Of a stretch of DNA of 64,000 bases, positions 54,198 through 61,129 are shown one piece after another. This stretch comes from Flavobacteriales bacterium (lineage in GTDB: Bacteria > Bacteroidota > Bacteroidia > UBA10329). The translations under genes and the position numbers were made by a program. Each line of letters opens with the position of its first letter. Position 1 is the first letter of the stretch. Under the pieces are notes generated by a model. The model did not search any database. It had not been told where the DNA came from and saw nothing but the letters and a program-made list of their open reading frames with translations. Where the stretch lies: positions 18,853-82,852 of the forward strand of contig JAIOYO010000007.1 in NCBI GenBank assembly GCA_021741075.1, written 5' to 3'.

Positions 54198-55436
54198 TCA
54201 GCCTTTAATCGCCTTCTTTCTCTCATCAAACAAATGGCTCACATCCACCTGATTTGTCAATAAATCTTCCAGCGTTTGGCGTTTGGTAATGAGGTGCGCC
54301 TTGCCGCCTTTGAGCAATACTTCGGCAGGTTTTAAGCGCGAATTGTAGTTGCTGCTCATGGCAAACACATAGGCTCCAGCATTTTGAAATGCGAGAATGT
54401 CGTTTTCGTTTATCTCCGTGATTTTACGGTCCCACGCAAAGGTGTCTGTTTCGCAGATGTAGCCCACCACGGTGTAAATACGCTCAGGTCCATCCGGATT
54501 GCTGGCGTTGGTAATGTGGTGATACGAATCGTAAAACATAGGGCGAATGAAGTGGTTGAAACCCGTATCAACCCCTGCAAATACGGTGGCCGTTGTTTGC
54601 TTTATCACGTTTACTTTGGCTAAGAAAGTGCCCGATTCGCTTACCAGAAACTTGCCTGGCTCAAAGGCCAATTCGAGGTCTTTGCCGTATTCTTTGCAGA
54701 AGGCTTTAAACCGCGCGCTTAGCTTGGCGCCCAGCTCTTCGATATTGGTAGAAACATCATTGGGCTTATACGCCACTTTAAAACCGCTACCAAAATCAAC
54801 GTATTCCAATTCTTTGAAGTGGAATGCAGCCTCTAGCAACAGTTCAGAACCTTGCAAGAATACTCCCACATCCAAAATATCGCTACCGGTGTGCATGTGC
54901 AGCCCGTTTACATTAATTTTATACGCTTCAATAATGCGGGTTAAGTGTCGGGTTTGATGAATGGAGATTCCGAACTTAGAATCGATGTGTCCTACCTCAA
55001 TCTTGTGGTTTCCGCCAGCTACAATATGAGGGTTCATGCGCACACAAACAGGGTAGGAGCTACCATATTCGCTTCCAAACTTTTCTAACATCACCAAGTT
55101 ATCGATGTTGATTTTTACCCCAAGCTTCACCGCTTCCTGAATCTCTTCAAAACTTACTCCGTTGGGAGTATAGATGATGCGGTCTGGTGTAAATCCAGCC
55201 AGAAGACCCAACTGCACCTCTTCAATAGAAACGGTGTCTAATCCAGCTCCTAGCGCATTAAATTGCTGCAATACAGCCTGATTGCTCAGCGCCTTGCAAG
55301 CATATTGTATGTTCAACTTCAACCCATCAAACGCATTTACCAACCGTTTGTATTGGCGTTCCATTATATCGGCATCATATACAAAGAGGGGCGTGCCGAA
55401 TTCTTCGGCTAGTTTGAGTAGGTCTTTAGACTTCAT
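54198..55436 (-). CDS. lysA: Diaminopimelate decarboxylase
   Basis: 412 residues. A PLP alanine-racemase-fold decarboxylase: Lys48 in IQYACKALSN, LDTVSIEEVQLG, GLHMHTGSDI, EYVDFGSGF, FEPGKFLV and GVDTGFNHFIRPMFYDSYHHI, with the catalytic Cys in VGYICETDTFA. It makes lysine from meso-diaminopimelate. The size is normal and the substrate residues (Glu after Cys, Tyr/Asn near the end) fit LysA rather than the SpeA-like paralogue at 43 kb. Confidence 0.95.
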   Translation of the reverse strand: MKSKDLLKLAEEFGTPLFVYDADIMERQYKRLVNAFDGLKLNIQYACKALSNQAVLQQFNALGAGLDTVSIEEVQLGLLAGFTPDRIIYTPNGVSFEEIQEAVKLGVKINIDNLVMLEKFGSEYGSSYPVCVRMNPHIVAGGNHKIEVGHIDSKFGISIHQTRHLTRIIEAYKINVNGLHMHTGSDILDVGVFLQGSELLLEAAFHFKELEYVDFGSGFKVAYKPNDVSTNIEELGAKLSARFKAFCKEYGKDLELAFEPGKFLVSESGTFLAKVNVIKQTTATVFAGVDTGFNHFIRPMFYDSYHHITNASNPDGPERIYTVVGYICETDTFAWDRKITEINENDILAFQNAGAYVFAMSSNYNSRLKPAEVLLKGGKAHLITKRQTLEDLLTNQVDVSHLFDERKKAIKG

Positions 55437-55478
55437 CTATTTAATTAAGAATTATGAATGAGTAATTATGAATTGAAA

Positions 55479-55511
55479 AGACCTTCAAGGTTTTCGAAAC
55501 CTTGAAGGTCT
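55479..55511. repeat. Perfect 15-bp-arm palindromic repeat upstream of lysA
   Basis: AGACCTTCAAGGTTT and its exact reverse complement flank a 3-base loop (TCG). It is too close to the lysA start (43 bp upstream) and too far from a T run to be an ordinary terminator. The sequence resembles palindromic dispersed repeats I recall from Bacteroidota genomes. The flank 55450-55473 carries the direct repeat AATTATGAAT. Only one copy is in the window. Confidence 0.6.
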
Positions 55512-55554
55512 AGTATTGAGGCTAATAGCTAATTCCTAACAGCTAAAAAGCTGT

Positions 55555-56118
55555 TTATTTCCCAAGCATGGCAGCTTTTAGGTCTTCATCAGCAGGTTTG
55601 CTACCTAGCCAAATGCCAAACAAAGCTTTCTTGAAATCCATACCAGCAATGGTGCCTTGCAGCTTTCCATTTTTGTACGATTCTACGCCTTTACCCGGTA
55701 CATAGACGATATCGAAAACGTTTCCTTCAACAATTTCACTTTTCTTAAATGTGTTTACAAACTCATTAATTTGAGCCTTTAATGGTTCGGTTTTTCCGCC
55801 TGTGCTGGCTTCAAAACCTTCTAGGATGGCTTCGCTCATGTTGTCGCTGCTAATCATACTAGAGGTAATCTGAAGCTTTACAGCCATTGGCTTATCTGCA
55901 TTTACAATAGCCGCAGCATCAGACGATTTTTGGCTCAAATACAATCCGCCTGTGTACAATTTAAAGAACACTTTCTTTCTAATTCCACCTCCGTTTAGGC
56001 TGATGGTTGCATCTCCAGCCTTAATAGTGGCAGGAAGCGTAACGCCATTGATGGTAACTTGTGCCTGCGTAGAAATAGATATCATAAGGGCAATGATAGT
56101 TGTGGTTATTAGTTTCAT
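55555..56118 (-). CDS. Chalcone isomerase-like secreted protein
   Basis: 187 residues. The signal peptide (about 1-19, ending STQAQ) precedes a chalcone-isomerase-like fold: VTINGVTLPATIKAGDATISLNGGGIRKKVFFKLYTGGLYL, then KLQITSSMISSDNMSEAILEGF, FDIVYVPGKGVESYKNGKLQGTIAG and FKKALFGIWLGSKPADEDLK. Bacterial members of this family are usually non-catalytic, perhaps fatty-acid or lipid binding in the periplasm. It is flanked by repeats on both sides and stands alone in its transcription unit. Confidence 0.8.
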   Translation of the reverse strand: MKLITTTIIALMISISTQAQVTINGVTLPATIKAGDATISLNGGGIRKKVFFKLYTGGLYLSQKSSDAAAIVNADKPMAVKLQITSSMISSDNMSEAILEGFEASTGGKTEPLKAQINEFVNTFKKSEIVEGNVFDIVYVPGKGVESYKNGKLQGTIAGMDFKKALFGIWLGSKPADEDLKAAMLGK

Positions 56119-56202
56119 GGTTTGTTTTTTTAAGGTTCGTAAAAATAAATGATAATTGTTTGGGCTGATGCAAGAATGAAGCCACGCTGGTTTTTGGACA
56201 AT

Positions 56203-56279
56203 AGGAAGCAGGAGGCAGGAGATAGGAGTTAGGAGACAGGAGACAGGAGATAGGAGACAGGAGACAGGAGGCAGGAGAC
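56203..56279. repeat. 7-bp tandem repeat array (11 units)
   Basis: Eleven head-to-tail 7-mers, mostly AGGAGAC with variants AGGAAGC, AGGAGGC, AGGAGAT and AGGAGTT, covering 77 bp with no spacer. The array is purine-only apart from C/T at the last positions. It lies in the divergent intergenic region between the chalcone-isomerase-like gene and the frameshifted DUF2807 gene. Confidence 0.95.
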
Positions 56280-56305
56280 GGTTTTATGGCCGCTAGCTAT
56301 CGTTT

Positions 56306-56378
56306 CTGTCATGCTGACGAAGGAAGCATCTCACGAAGCTTCTGTCAAACTACTCAAACCTCATACCTCATACCTCAC
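56306..56378. repeat. Dispersed-repeat fragment plus a second 7-bp tandem (ACCTCAT)
   Basis: The segment CTGTCATGCTGACGAAGG.AGCATCTC (from 56306) resembles the GTCATxCTGAxCGxAGxGAAGxATCTC intergenic repeat I associate with Bacteroidota. It is followed by ACGAAGCTTCTGTC and, at 56358-56378, three units of ACCTCA(T/C). Together with the array at 56203 the whole 312-bp gap (56119-56430) is essentially repeat-derived. Confidence 0.55.
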
Positions 56379-56430
56379 TTTTCTTGCGGATACCCGATTG
56401 ATTTAAGACCTTGCGAGAAAACTGAGAAAG

Positions 56431-57202
56431 ATGTTTCAACAAACGATGATTGCTGTACTAAGTCTAGTGGCGAGTGTTGCCGTAACGGGTTGCACCGTTA
56501 CCACAGGAGATGGCCCAATAGTGGAAAAAAACCATAGAAATGGAGCCTTTCCATTCCATTAATGTAGATGGTTCGTTTAATGTATTCATCTCTCAGGCTG
56601 TTTCGCAATCGGTGGTTGTGGCCACTCAAGAAAACATTCTGGAACATTTTAAAATGAGCGTGATGGACGGGGTGCTTTATCTTTCGATGGCTCCGGGTTC
56701 GTACATGAGCTACGACCTAGCCGTTAAACTTGCCATGCCTACCGTTTCGAGCATGGAAATGGAGGGGTCTGGGGATGTGGAAATTGGAACATTTGTGGGG
56801 ATTCAAAACCTTACGGTTAAACTGGATGGAAGTGGAGACGTGAAAGGAACGGGAGTGCTGGAGGTGCTATCTGAAGCCACCATCAACCTACAAGGAAGTG
56901 GCGATATTGAATTGAAATTGAAGGCCAAGGACGTTGAATTAATCTTGGATGGCAGTGGAGATATTGACGTTACCGGTCAGACCAATAAGCTTGTGGCCAA
57001 CCTTAACGGTTCGGGCGATATTGATGCCATGGAGTTGGAGGCCATTGATTGCGAAGCCAAACTAGATGGTTCTGGAAAGATTAAGGTTTTTGCTTCTAGC
57101 ATGCTAAAGGCCAACCTGCAAGGAAGCGGAGATATTCGCTACGATGGTAAACCTGAGGTAGAAGCCAAGATTGATGGCTCGGGAACTATTCAAGCAGATT
57201 GA
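56431..57202 (+). pseudogene. DUF2807 (head GIN domain) lipoprotein, frameshifted at an A7 run
   Basis: The start ATG 56431 opens a frame with a lipoprotein signal (QQTMIAVLSLVASVAVTGC) that reads TVTTGDGPIVEK and stops at 56562. The rest of the protein, from EMEPFHSINVDGSFNVFIS onward, lies in the next frame up to 57202. Removing one A from the seven at 56525-56531 joins them as VEKTIEMEPFHS, the normal DUF2807 N-terminus, giving 256 residues. The body is a beta-solenoid with repeats such as LDGSGDV, LQGSGDIEL and LNGSGDID. It is a sequencing error, a young pseudogene or a slippage-controlled gene. The cellular role of the family is unknown (envelope). Confidence 0.8.
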
Positions 57203-57292
57203 TTTTTTAGAGAAAAATAAAGAGGCTACGTTCTGTTTCTATCTCGCGTATCACTTGCCAAAGGTGTGCACGCCACATTCGCAACTTCGTTC

Positions 57293-57300
57293 TATTTTTG
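57293..57300 (+). promoter_or_regulatory. -7 promoter box of the cyclophilin gene
   Basis: TATTTTTG matches TAnnTTTG. The predicted start is near 57307, about 9 nt before the ATG at 57316. Confidence 0.5.
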
Positions 57301-57315
57301 CCGCTTAAACATTAA

Positions 57316-57822
57316 ATGATGAGTGAAGTAAAGAACCCTACCGTATTTTTTGATGTCAGCATCGATCAAAAGCCTGCTGGCAGAATTGTATTTGAACTAA
57401 GAGCAGATGTTGTTCCAAAAACAGCAGAGAACTTTCGTGCCTTGTGCACAGGCGAGAAAGGATTTGGCTACAAAGGCAGTTCGTTTCACCGTGTCATTCC
57501 ACAGTTTATGTTGCAGGGTGGCGATTTTACAAACCACAACGGAACAGGAGGCAAATCTATCTACGGAGAGAAGTTTGCAGATGAGAATTTCGAATTGAAG
57601 CACACAGAACCAGGTTTGCTAAGCATGGCAAATGCAGGAAGAAACACAAACGGTAGCCAGTTTTTTATCACAACTGTTGATTGCCCTTGGTTGGATGGAG
57701 CGCACGTGGTTTTTGGTAAGGTAACCGAAGGAATGGATGTGGTTCAGAAAATTGAATCCTATGGTTCACGTTCAGGAGCAACTTCTGCCCCTATCATGAT
57801 TGATGATTGTGGAGAGCTGTAA
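57316..57822 (+). CDS. Cyclophilin-type peptidyl-prolyl isomerase, eukaryote-like (CypA type)
   Basis: 168 residues, a single cyclophilin domain without signal peptide, so cytoplasmic. All key active-site residues of human-type cyclophilin A are present: Arg59 ([10 protein letters not shown]), Phe64, Gln67 (LQGGDF), Phe117 (NGSQFFIT), Trp125 ([14 protein letters not shown]) and His130. The [11 protein letters not shown] loop and [11 protein letters not shown] stretch are characteristic of eukaryotic CypA. Bacterial PpiA/PpiB usually lack this loop and often the Trp. This suggests transfer from a eukaryote or an old shared form. A hairpin terminator follows. It is convergent with an arylsulfotransferase remnant. 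Confidence 0.93.
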   Translation: MMSEVKNPTVFFDVSIDQKPAGRIVFELRADVVPKTAENFRALCTGEKGFGYKGSSFHRVIPQFMLQGGDFTNHNGTGGKSIYGEKFADENFELKHTEPGLLSMANAGRNTNGSQFFITTVDCPWLDGAHVVFGKVTEGMDVVQKIESYGSRSGATSAPIMIDDCGEL

Positions 57823-57864
57823 GGCTTTTTTACAATAACTGCATTACATAGTAGTAAACGAATG

Positions 57865-57897
57865 AACGCTCAATTCCGCATGACGGAATTGAGCGTT
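57865..57897. terminator. Strong hairpin at the end of the cyclophilin gene
   Basis: A perfect 14-bp stem, AACGCTCAATTCCG/CGGAATTGAGCGTT, with a 5-nt loop. The downstream sequence (ATTGTATC) is only weakly T-rich. It also overlaps the stop of the convergent remnant at 57896, so it may serve both directions. Confidence 0.6.
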
Positions 57898-58500
57898 ATT
57901 GTATCAAAACCTTTTTGGTTGTATACGTGCTCGCATCAGCAATTCTGAAAAAGTAAATACCAGCAGACCAAACACTTGTGCTTATGGAGGTGTTGTCGGA
58001 GTGGTTTTGCGTTTGCTCCATTAGTCTTACAAAAGAGTCGAATACTGGCTACCATTGAACGAGGTTAATATGGCCAATTAATACCGTTTTTTTGGCATAA
58101 TCAGAGTGCAACTGCGCCTCGCTGTGTTGGTCTTCTTCAATAGCTATTATGTTCGGAAAAAGAGAGCAAACAGCCTTAGCGTTAAATTCAATCTCCACAA
58201 TTTTATCTGGCCAAAGTGATGGTGGTGTAAAATCGGTGTGCCGCCCAGCTTGAAGTATTTCCGAACTGTTATGCTTTTCCCAAACAACCATTAGGGCGTT
58301 GCCATTTGGCAGATGTTCTACATCGTGGTGCTGAGATTCGGAGGTTGTAGAAAGGTCGAAATCTCATGTAAGTGTTCCGTTCCAATCAAACCGTTTAATT
58401 TTATCACCACATATAAGAAGCGTTCCCATGGTCGGTCTTTGGGCTAAGCTTGATAGTGAAAAGATAATCATCACACTTAGAAATACGTGGTAAATACGCG
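57896..58500 (-). pseudogene. Decayed arylsulfotransferase-like T9SS cargo gene
   Basis: On the minus strand one frame runs from about 58500 to the TAA at 57896-57898 and is broken by two in-frame stops, TGA (58364-58366) and TAG (58049-58051). The N-terminus has a signal-like FLSVMIIFSLSSLAQ, then MGTLLICGDKIKRFDWNGTLT. After the TGA come QHHDVEHLPNGNALMVVWEK and LWPDKIVEIEF, the aryl-sulfate sulfotransferase type of sequence. After the TAG comes a type A T9SS tail ending (SAGIYFFRIADASTYTTKKV). At about 200 codons it is far shorter than the roughly 500 expected, so much of the central part is deleted. It is almost certainly nonfunctional. Confidence 0.75.
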
Positions 58501-58585
58501 TTTACTTGAAGGTCATTTGAATGAGCAACTAAGATTGTGTAAATTTAGATTAAAGACATACAAAACCAATGATTTGGGCTTAAGC

Positions 58586-58614
58586 TTGACATACAAAAGG
58601 CTAATGTATTTTTG
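58586..58614 (+). promoter_or_regulatory. Promoter of the osmC-like gene
   Basis: TTG (58586-58588), 18-bp spacer, TATTTTTG (58607-58614). This fits the Bacteroidota consensus well. The predicted start is near 58621, leaving a leader of about 23 nt before the ATG. Confidence 0.65.
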
Positions 58615-58643
58615 GCAGTAAGATTTAAACTTAAACCAATCTT

Positions 58644-59057
58644 ATGAAAGTAAGCCTCAAACGACTGAACGATAGTTATCACATGGAGGCCACCAACGAA
58701 ACAGGCAATACCATACAAATGGATGGTTCGCCCAAGATTGGAGGACACAATTTAGGGGCTCGCCCCATGGAAGTAGTTCTGATGTCACTTGCAGGTTGTA
58801 GCAGCATTGATGTGATTTCTATTCTCAAAAAAATGCAGCAGGAAGTGACCGATTATGAAGTGGAAGTAACAGCCGAACGCAGGGAAGGGATTCCATCCAT
58901 CTTCACCAAAATTCACATGAAATTTATCCTGAATGGAAATAACTTGGAAGAGGAGAAGGTGAAGCGCGCCATCGAGTTATCGGCAGATAAGTACTGTTCG
59001 GTTTCCAAGATTTTGGAACCTACAGCAGAAATTACATGGAGTTATAAGCTGAGCTAA
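58644..59057 (+). CDS. OsmC-family peroxide-resistance/thiol peroxidase-like protein
   Basis: 137 residues. The two conserved cysteines of the OsmC/Ohr fold are present, one in MSLAGCSSIDVISILKKM (about residue 53) and one in SADKYCSVSKIL (about residue 119). The N-terminal strands (DGSPKIGGHNLGARPMEVVL) fit the YhfA/OsmC branch. Such enzymes reduce organic hydroperoxides via the Cys pair in the cytoplasm. The substrate is not known. A cupin gene follows 64 bp downstream. Confidence 0.88.
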   Translation: MKVSLKRLNDSYHMEATNETGNTIQMDGSPKIGGHNLGARPMEVVLMSLAGCSSIDVISILKKMQQEVTDYEVEVTAERREGIPSIFTKIHMKFILNGNNLEEEKVKRAIELSADKYCSVSKILEPTAEITWSYKLS

Positions 59058-59121
59058 TGGAGGTGTAAATTGGCTTATCAGAAAACGCAACCTTCTGAAA
59101 ACCAATGTCGTTTCATGGGTT

Positions 59122-59460
59122 ATGAAAAAGACGACCAAGAATTCCAAATCCTATCATTGGGGCGATGGCTGCACCGCTTGGCAGTTTGTAAACACCCCAT
59201 CGATGAGCGTTATTCGCGAGACGATGCCGCCAAAAGCATCCGAATCTCTGCACAAGCACTCCAAATCGCAGCAATTCTTCTTCATCATAAAAGGTGAAGC
59301 GCTGTTTGAATTGAATGGCGAACGCTACACCATCAAGGAAAATGAAGGCATGCATGTAAAGCCCAATCAGGTTCATTGCATCACCAATCCATCAGACCAA
59401 AACCTCGAATTGCTTATCGTTTCGGAACCACATTCGCATGCAGATAGAATAAACATCTGA
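59122..59460 (+). CDS. Small single-domain cupin protein
   Basis: 112 residues. The cupin-2 motifs are visible: motif 1 with SLHKHSKSQQFFFIIKGEALF (two His plus Gln/Glu positions) and motif 2 with GMHVKPNQVHCITNPSD. The metal site would be His, His, Gln/Glu and His. The reaction is unknown; small cupins range from isomerases to storage-like proteins. It probably shares a transcript with the osmC-like gene. The start was chosen as the ATG with a normal-length cupin N-terminus. Confidence 0.8.
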   Translation: MKKTTKNSKSYHWGDGCTAWQFVNTPSMSVIRETMPPKASESLHKHSKSQQFFFIIKGEALFELNGERYTIKENEGMHVKPNQVHCITNPSDQNLELLIVSEPHSHADRINI

Positions 59461-59503
59461 AGATGATGCCTACTTTCATGGTCTAAACCATGAAACAAAT
59501 ACC

Positions 59504-59914
59504 ATGAATCCTATCCTTAGAAATGTAGTGGCTGTAATGGCTGGAGTTATTGCTGGAGGCTCAGCCAACATGGGAATTATCATGCTAAGCGGCACGCTTA
59601 TTCCGCCTCCAGAAGGAGTGAATCCTGCTGATATGGAAAGCATTAAAGCAAACCTACATCTGTATCAACCCATTCATTTTTTGATGCCGTGGTTGGCTCA
59701 TGCCATGGGCAGTTTTGTTGGAGCATTGGTTGCTGCGTTTATCGCTGTATCACACAAAATGAAATTCGCGTTAGGACTTGGTGCTTGGACCATGGTAGGT
59801 GGAGTTGCTGCTTGCTTCATGATTCCAGCTCCAACATGGTTTGTGGTTGCCGACCTTGCCTTAGCCTATATCCCAATGGCCTATTTGGCGGGTAAGTTGG
59901 GAGGAGGAAAGTAA
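59504..59914 (+). CDS. Small four-helix membrane protein of unknown function
   Basis: 136 residues with four hydrophobic segments (about 5-28, 56-80, 85-108, 112-132) and short loops. There is a conserved-looking loop GTLIPPPEGVNPADMESIKANL between helices 1 and 2, and Gly-rich helices (GVIAGGSANMG). No known family is recognised. It follows the cupin gene by 43 bp and is possibly co-transcribed. Confidence 0.75.
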   Translation: MNPILRNVVAVMAGVIAGGSANMGIIMLSGTLIPPPEGVNPADMESIKANLHLYQPIHFLMPWLAHAMGSFVGALVAAFIAVSHKMKFALGLGAWTMVGGVAACFMIPAPTWFVVADLALAYIPMAYLAGKLGGGK

Positions 59915-60054
59915 TTGAATGCTGGCGGTTGAAAACGGAAAGCTCTATTCTTTTCATCACTCAATTTATAATTGACCTTTGATAAATGGTGAACTTTTGG
60001 AATGCTATATTTTCGGCCCACCATTGAAATTTGAATAAACATCAAACTAGAAAC

Positions 60055-61026
60055 ATGAAAAAAATCTACACTACTATTTTAACAATCCTGACTGCAGGAG
60101 CCATGCTATCTGCATCTGCACAGCAACAACCGAACAACGGTGGTTTTGAAAACTGGGATGCAAATAATGAGCCAACCAACTGGAATAACATGACAACGGG
60201 AAACCTTTGCTTCTTGTGTGGTTTTGGTTCTTCACAGCGCGTTTTTCAAGATGCTACGGAGTTTCACGGAGGCACTAAGAGTGCAAGAATTGAAAGTACA
60301 AATGCCGCTGGTACCTTGGTTAACGGTACAATGACTACAGGCCAAATTAATGCGCCTTCAACCACCCCATCCGAAGGGTTCTCACAAACTAAAAGGAGCG
60401 ATGCCAACTTCAACCATCCGTTTACGGAGATGCCAGATAGCTTGGTGTTTTACGCAAAGTACACGGTTACAGATGCGACTGATTCGGCTTCTGTTTCGGT
60501 AATTCTTCATGACGATAACGATCACCGTGATCCAGGGGGCGTTGCAACACAGGTTATTGCAACTGCTAAGAAGCGTTTCCAAACAGGAGGAACGGCTGAA
60601 TGGGTCAGAATATCTGTGCCATTTGATTATTATTCAGGCACATCACAGAACGGAATCGCTTATGCGTTGATGACCTTTACATCTAGCTACACTCCTGGTG
60701 CTGGAAACCAAACCGCCAAACTTTGGGTTGATGATTTTGAGTTTATCTACAACCCGGTCAACCCAACTTCTGTGCAGGAGCTTGCCAACGAGGTTGCCGT
60801 GTATCCGAACCCAACAAACGATGGCCGAGTTGCGGTTGTGTTAGGCAACGAAATGCGTTCGGGAATGGCCACTGTTCTTAACATGATGGGACAAACAGTT
60901 GGAAACTTCAACTTCGTTAATTCAATGAACGTGAATGTTGAGATTAACCAACCTGCTGGCATGTATTTCATCAACGTAAGAACGCAAGATGGACAGCAAA
61001 CTACGGTTCGAGTGATTAAGAACTAA
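60055..61026 (+). CDS. Secreted PCMD-like protein with T9SS type A tail
   Basis: 323 residues from ATG 60055. The upstream in-frame TTG at 60031 only lengthens the signal peptide (KKIYTTILTILTAGAMLSASAQ). The middle (about 25-235: GGFENWDANNEPTNWNN, GTKSARIEST, DSLVFYAKYT, WVRISVPFDY, AKLWVDDFEF) resembles the PCMD putative carbohydrate metabolism domain, a jelly-roll. The tail has VAVYPNPTNDGRVAV, MATVLNMMGQTV, PAGMYFINV and VRVIKN, a type A T9SS signal. It is predicted to be an extracellular, perhaps glycan-binding, protein. A strong terminator follows. Confidence 0.85.
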   Translation: MKKIYTTILTILTAGAMLSASAQQQPNNGGFENWDANNEPTNWNNMTTGNLCFLCGFGSSQRVFQDATEFHGGTKSARIESTNAAGTLVNGTMTTGQINAPSTTPSEGFSQTKRSDANFNHPFTEMPDSLVFYAKYTVTDATDSASVSVILHDDNDHRDPGGVATQVIATAKKRFQTGGTAEWVRISVPFDYYSGTSQNGIAYALMTFTSSYTPGAGNQTAKLWVDDFEFIYNPVNPTSVQELANEVAVYPNPTNDGRVAVVLGNEMRSGMATVLNMMGQTVGNFNFVNSMNVNVEINQPAGMYFINVRTQDGQQTTVRVIKN

Positions 61027-61046
61027 ACCGTTTCTAATTAAAGAAG

Positions 61047-61083
61047 AAGCCCCGTTCCGAATTATCAGAACGGGGCTTTTTTC
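61047..61083 (+). terminator. Rho-independent terminator of the PCMD/T9SS gene
   Basis: An 11-bp stem AAGCCCCGTTC/GAACGGGGCTT with a 10-nt loop, followed by a run of T residues. Confidence 0.85.
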
Positions 61084-61097
61084 ATTTGGTTTGGTGT

Positions 61098-61125
61098 GTA
61101 GAGACCTTGCACGCAACGTCTCTAC
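61098..61125. repeat. 28-bp dispersed palindrome, copy 2
   Basis: Arms GTAGAGAC and GTCTCTAC (61098-61105 and 61118-61125) with an inner TTGC/GCAA pair. It has the same length and ends as the copy inside folP. It lies between the terminator and the end of htpG and is not needed as a second terminator (no T run). Confidence 0.8.
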
Positions 61126-61129
61126 ATCA

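Noticed and set aside
54143..54229. Extension of the subtilase upstream of 54142
   Set aside because: It overlaps lysA and would place a basic segment before the signal peptide.
56203..56378. Heptamer arrays as a CRISPR
   Set aside because: Units are 7 bp without spacers and there are no cas genes. This is a simple tandem repeat.
56286..56537. 83-residue ORF before the DUF2807 gene
   Set aside because: It starts in repeat DNA and reads the DUF2807 signal region in the wrong frame. It has no independent support.
59070..59297. 75-residue ORF overlapping the cupin gene
   Set aside because: Shadow of the cupin frame; no known motif.
61098..61125. Palindrome as a second terminator for the PCMD gene or htpG
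   Set aside because: No T run follows on either strand, a full terminator already exists at 61047, and the same palindrome occurs inside folP.
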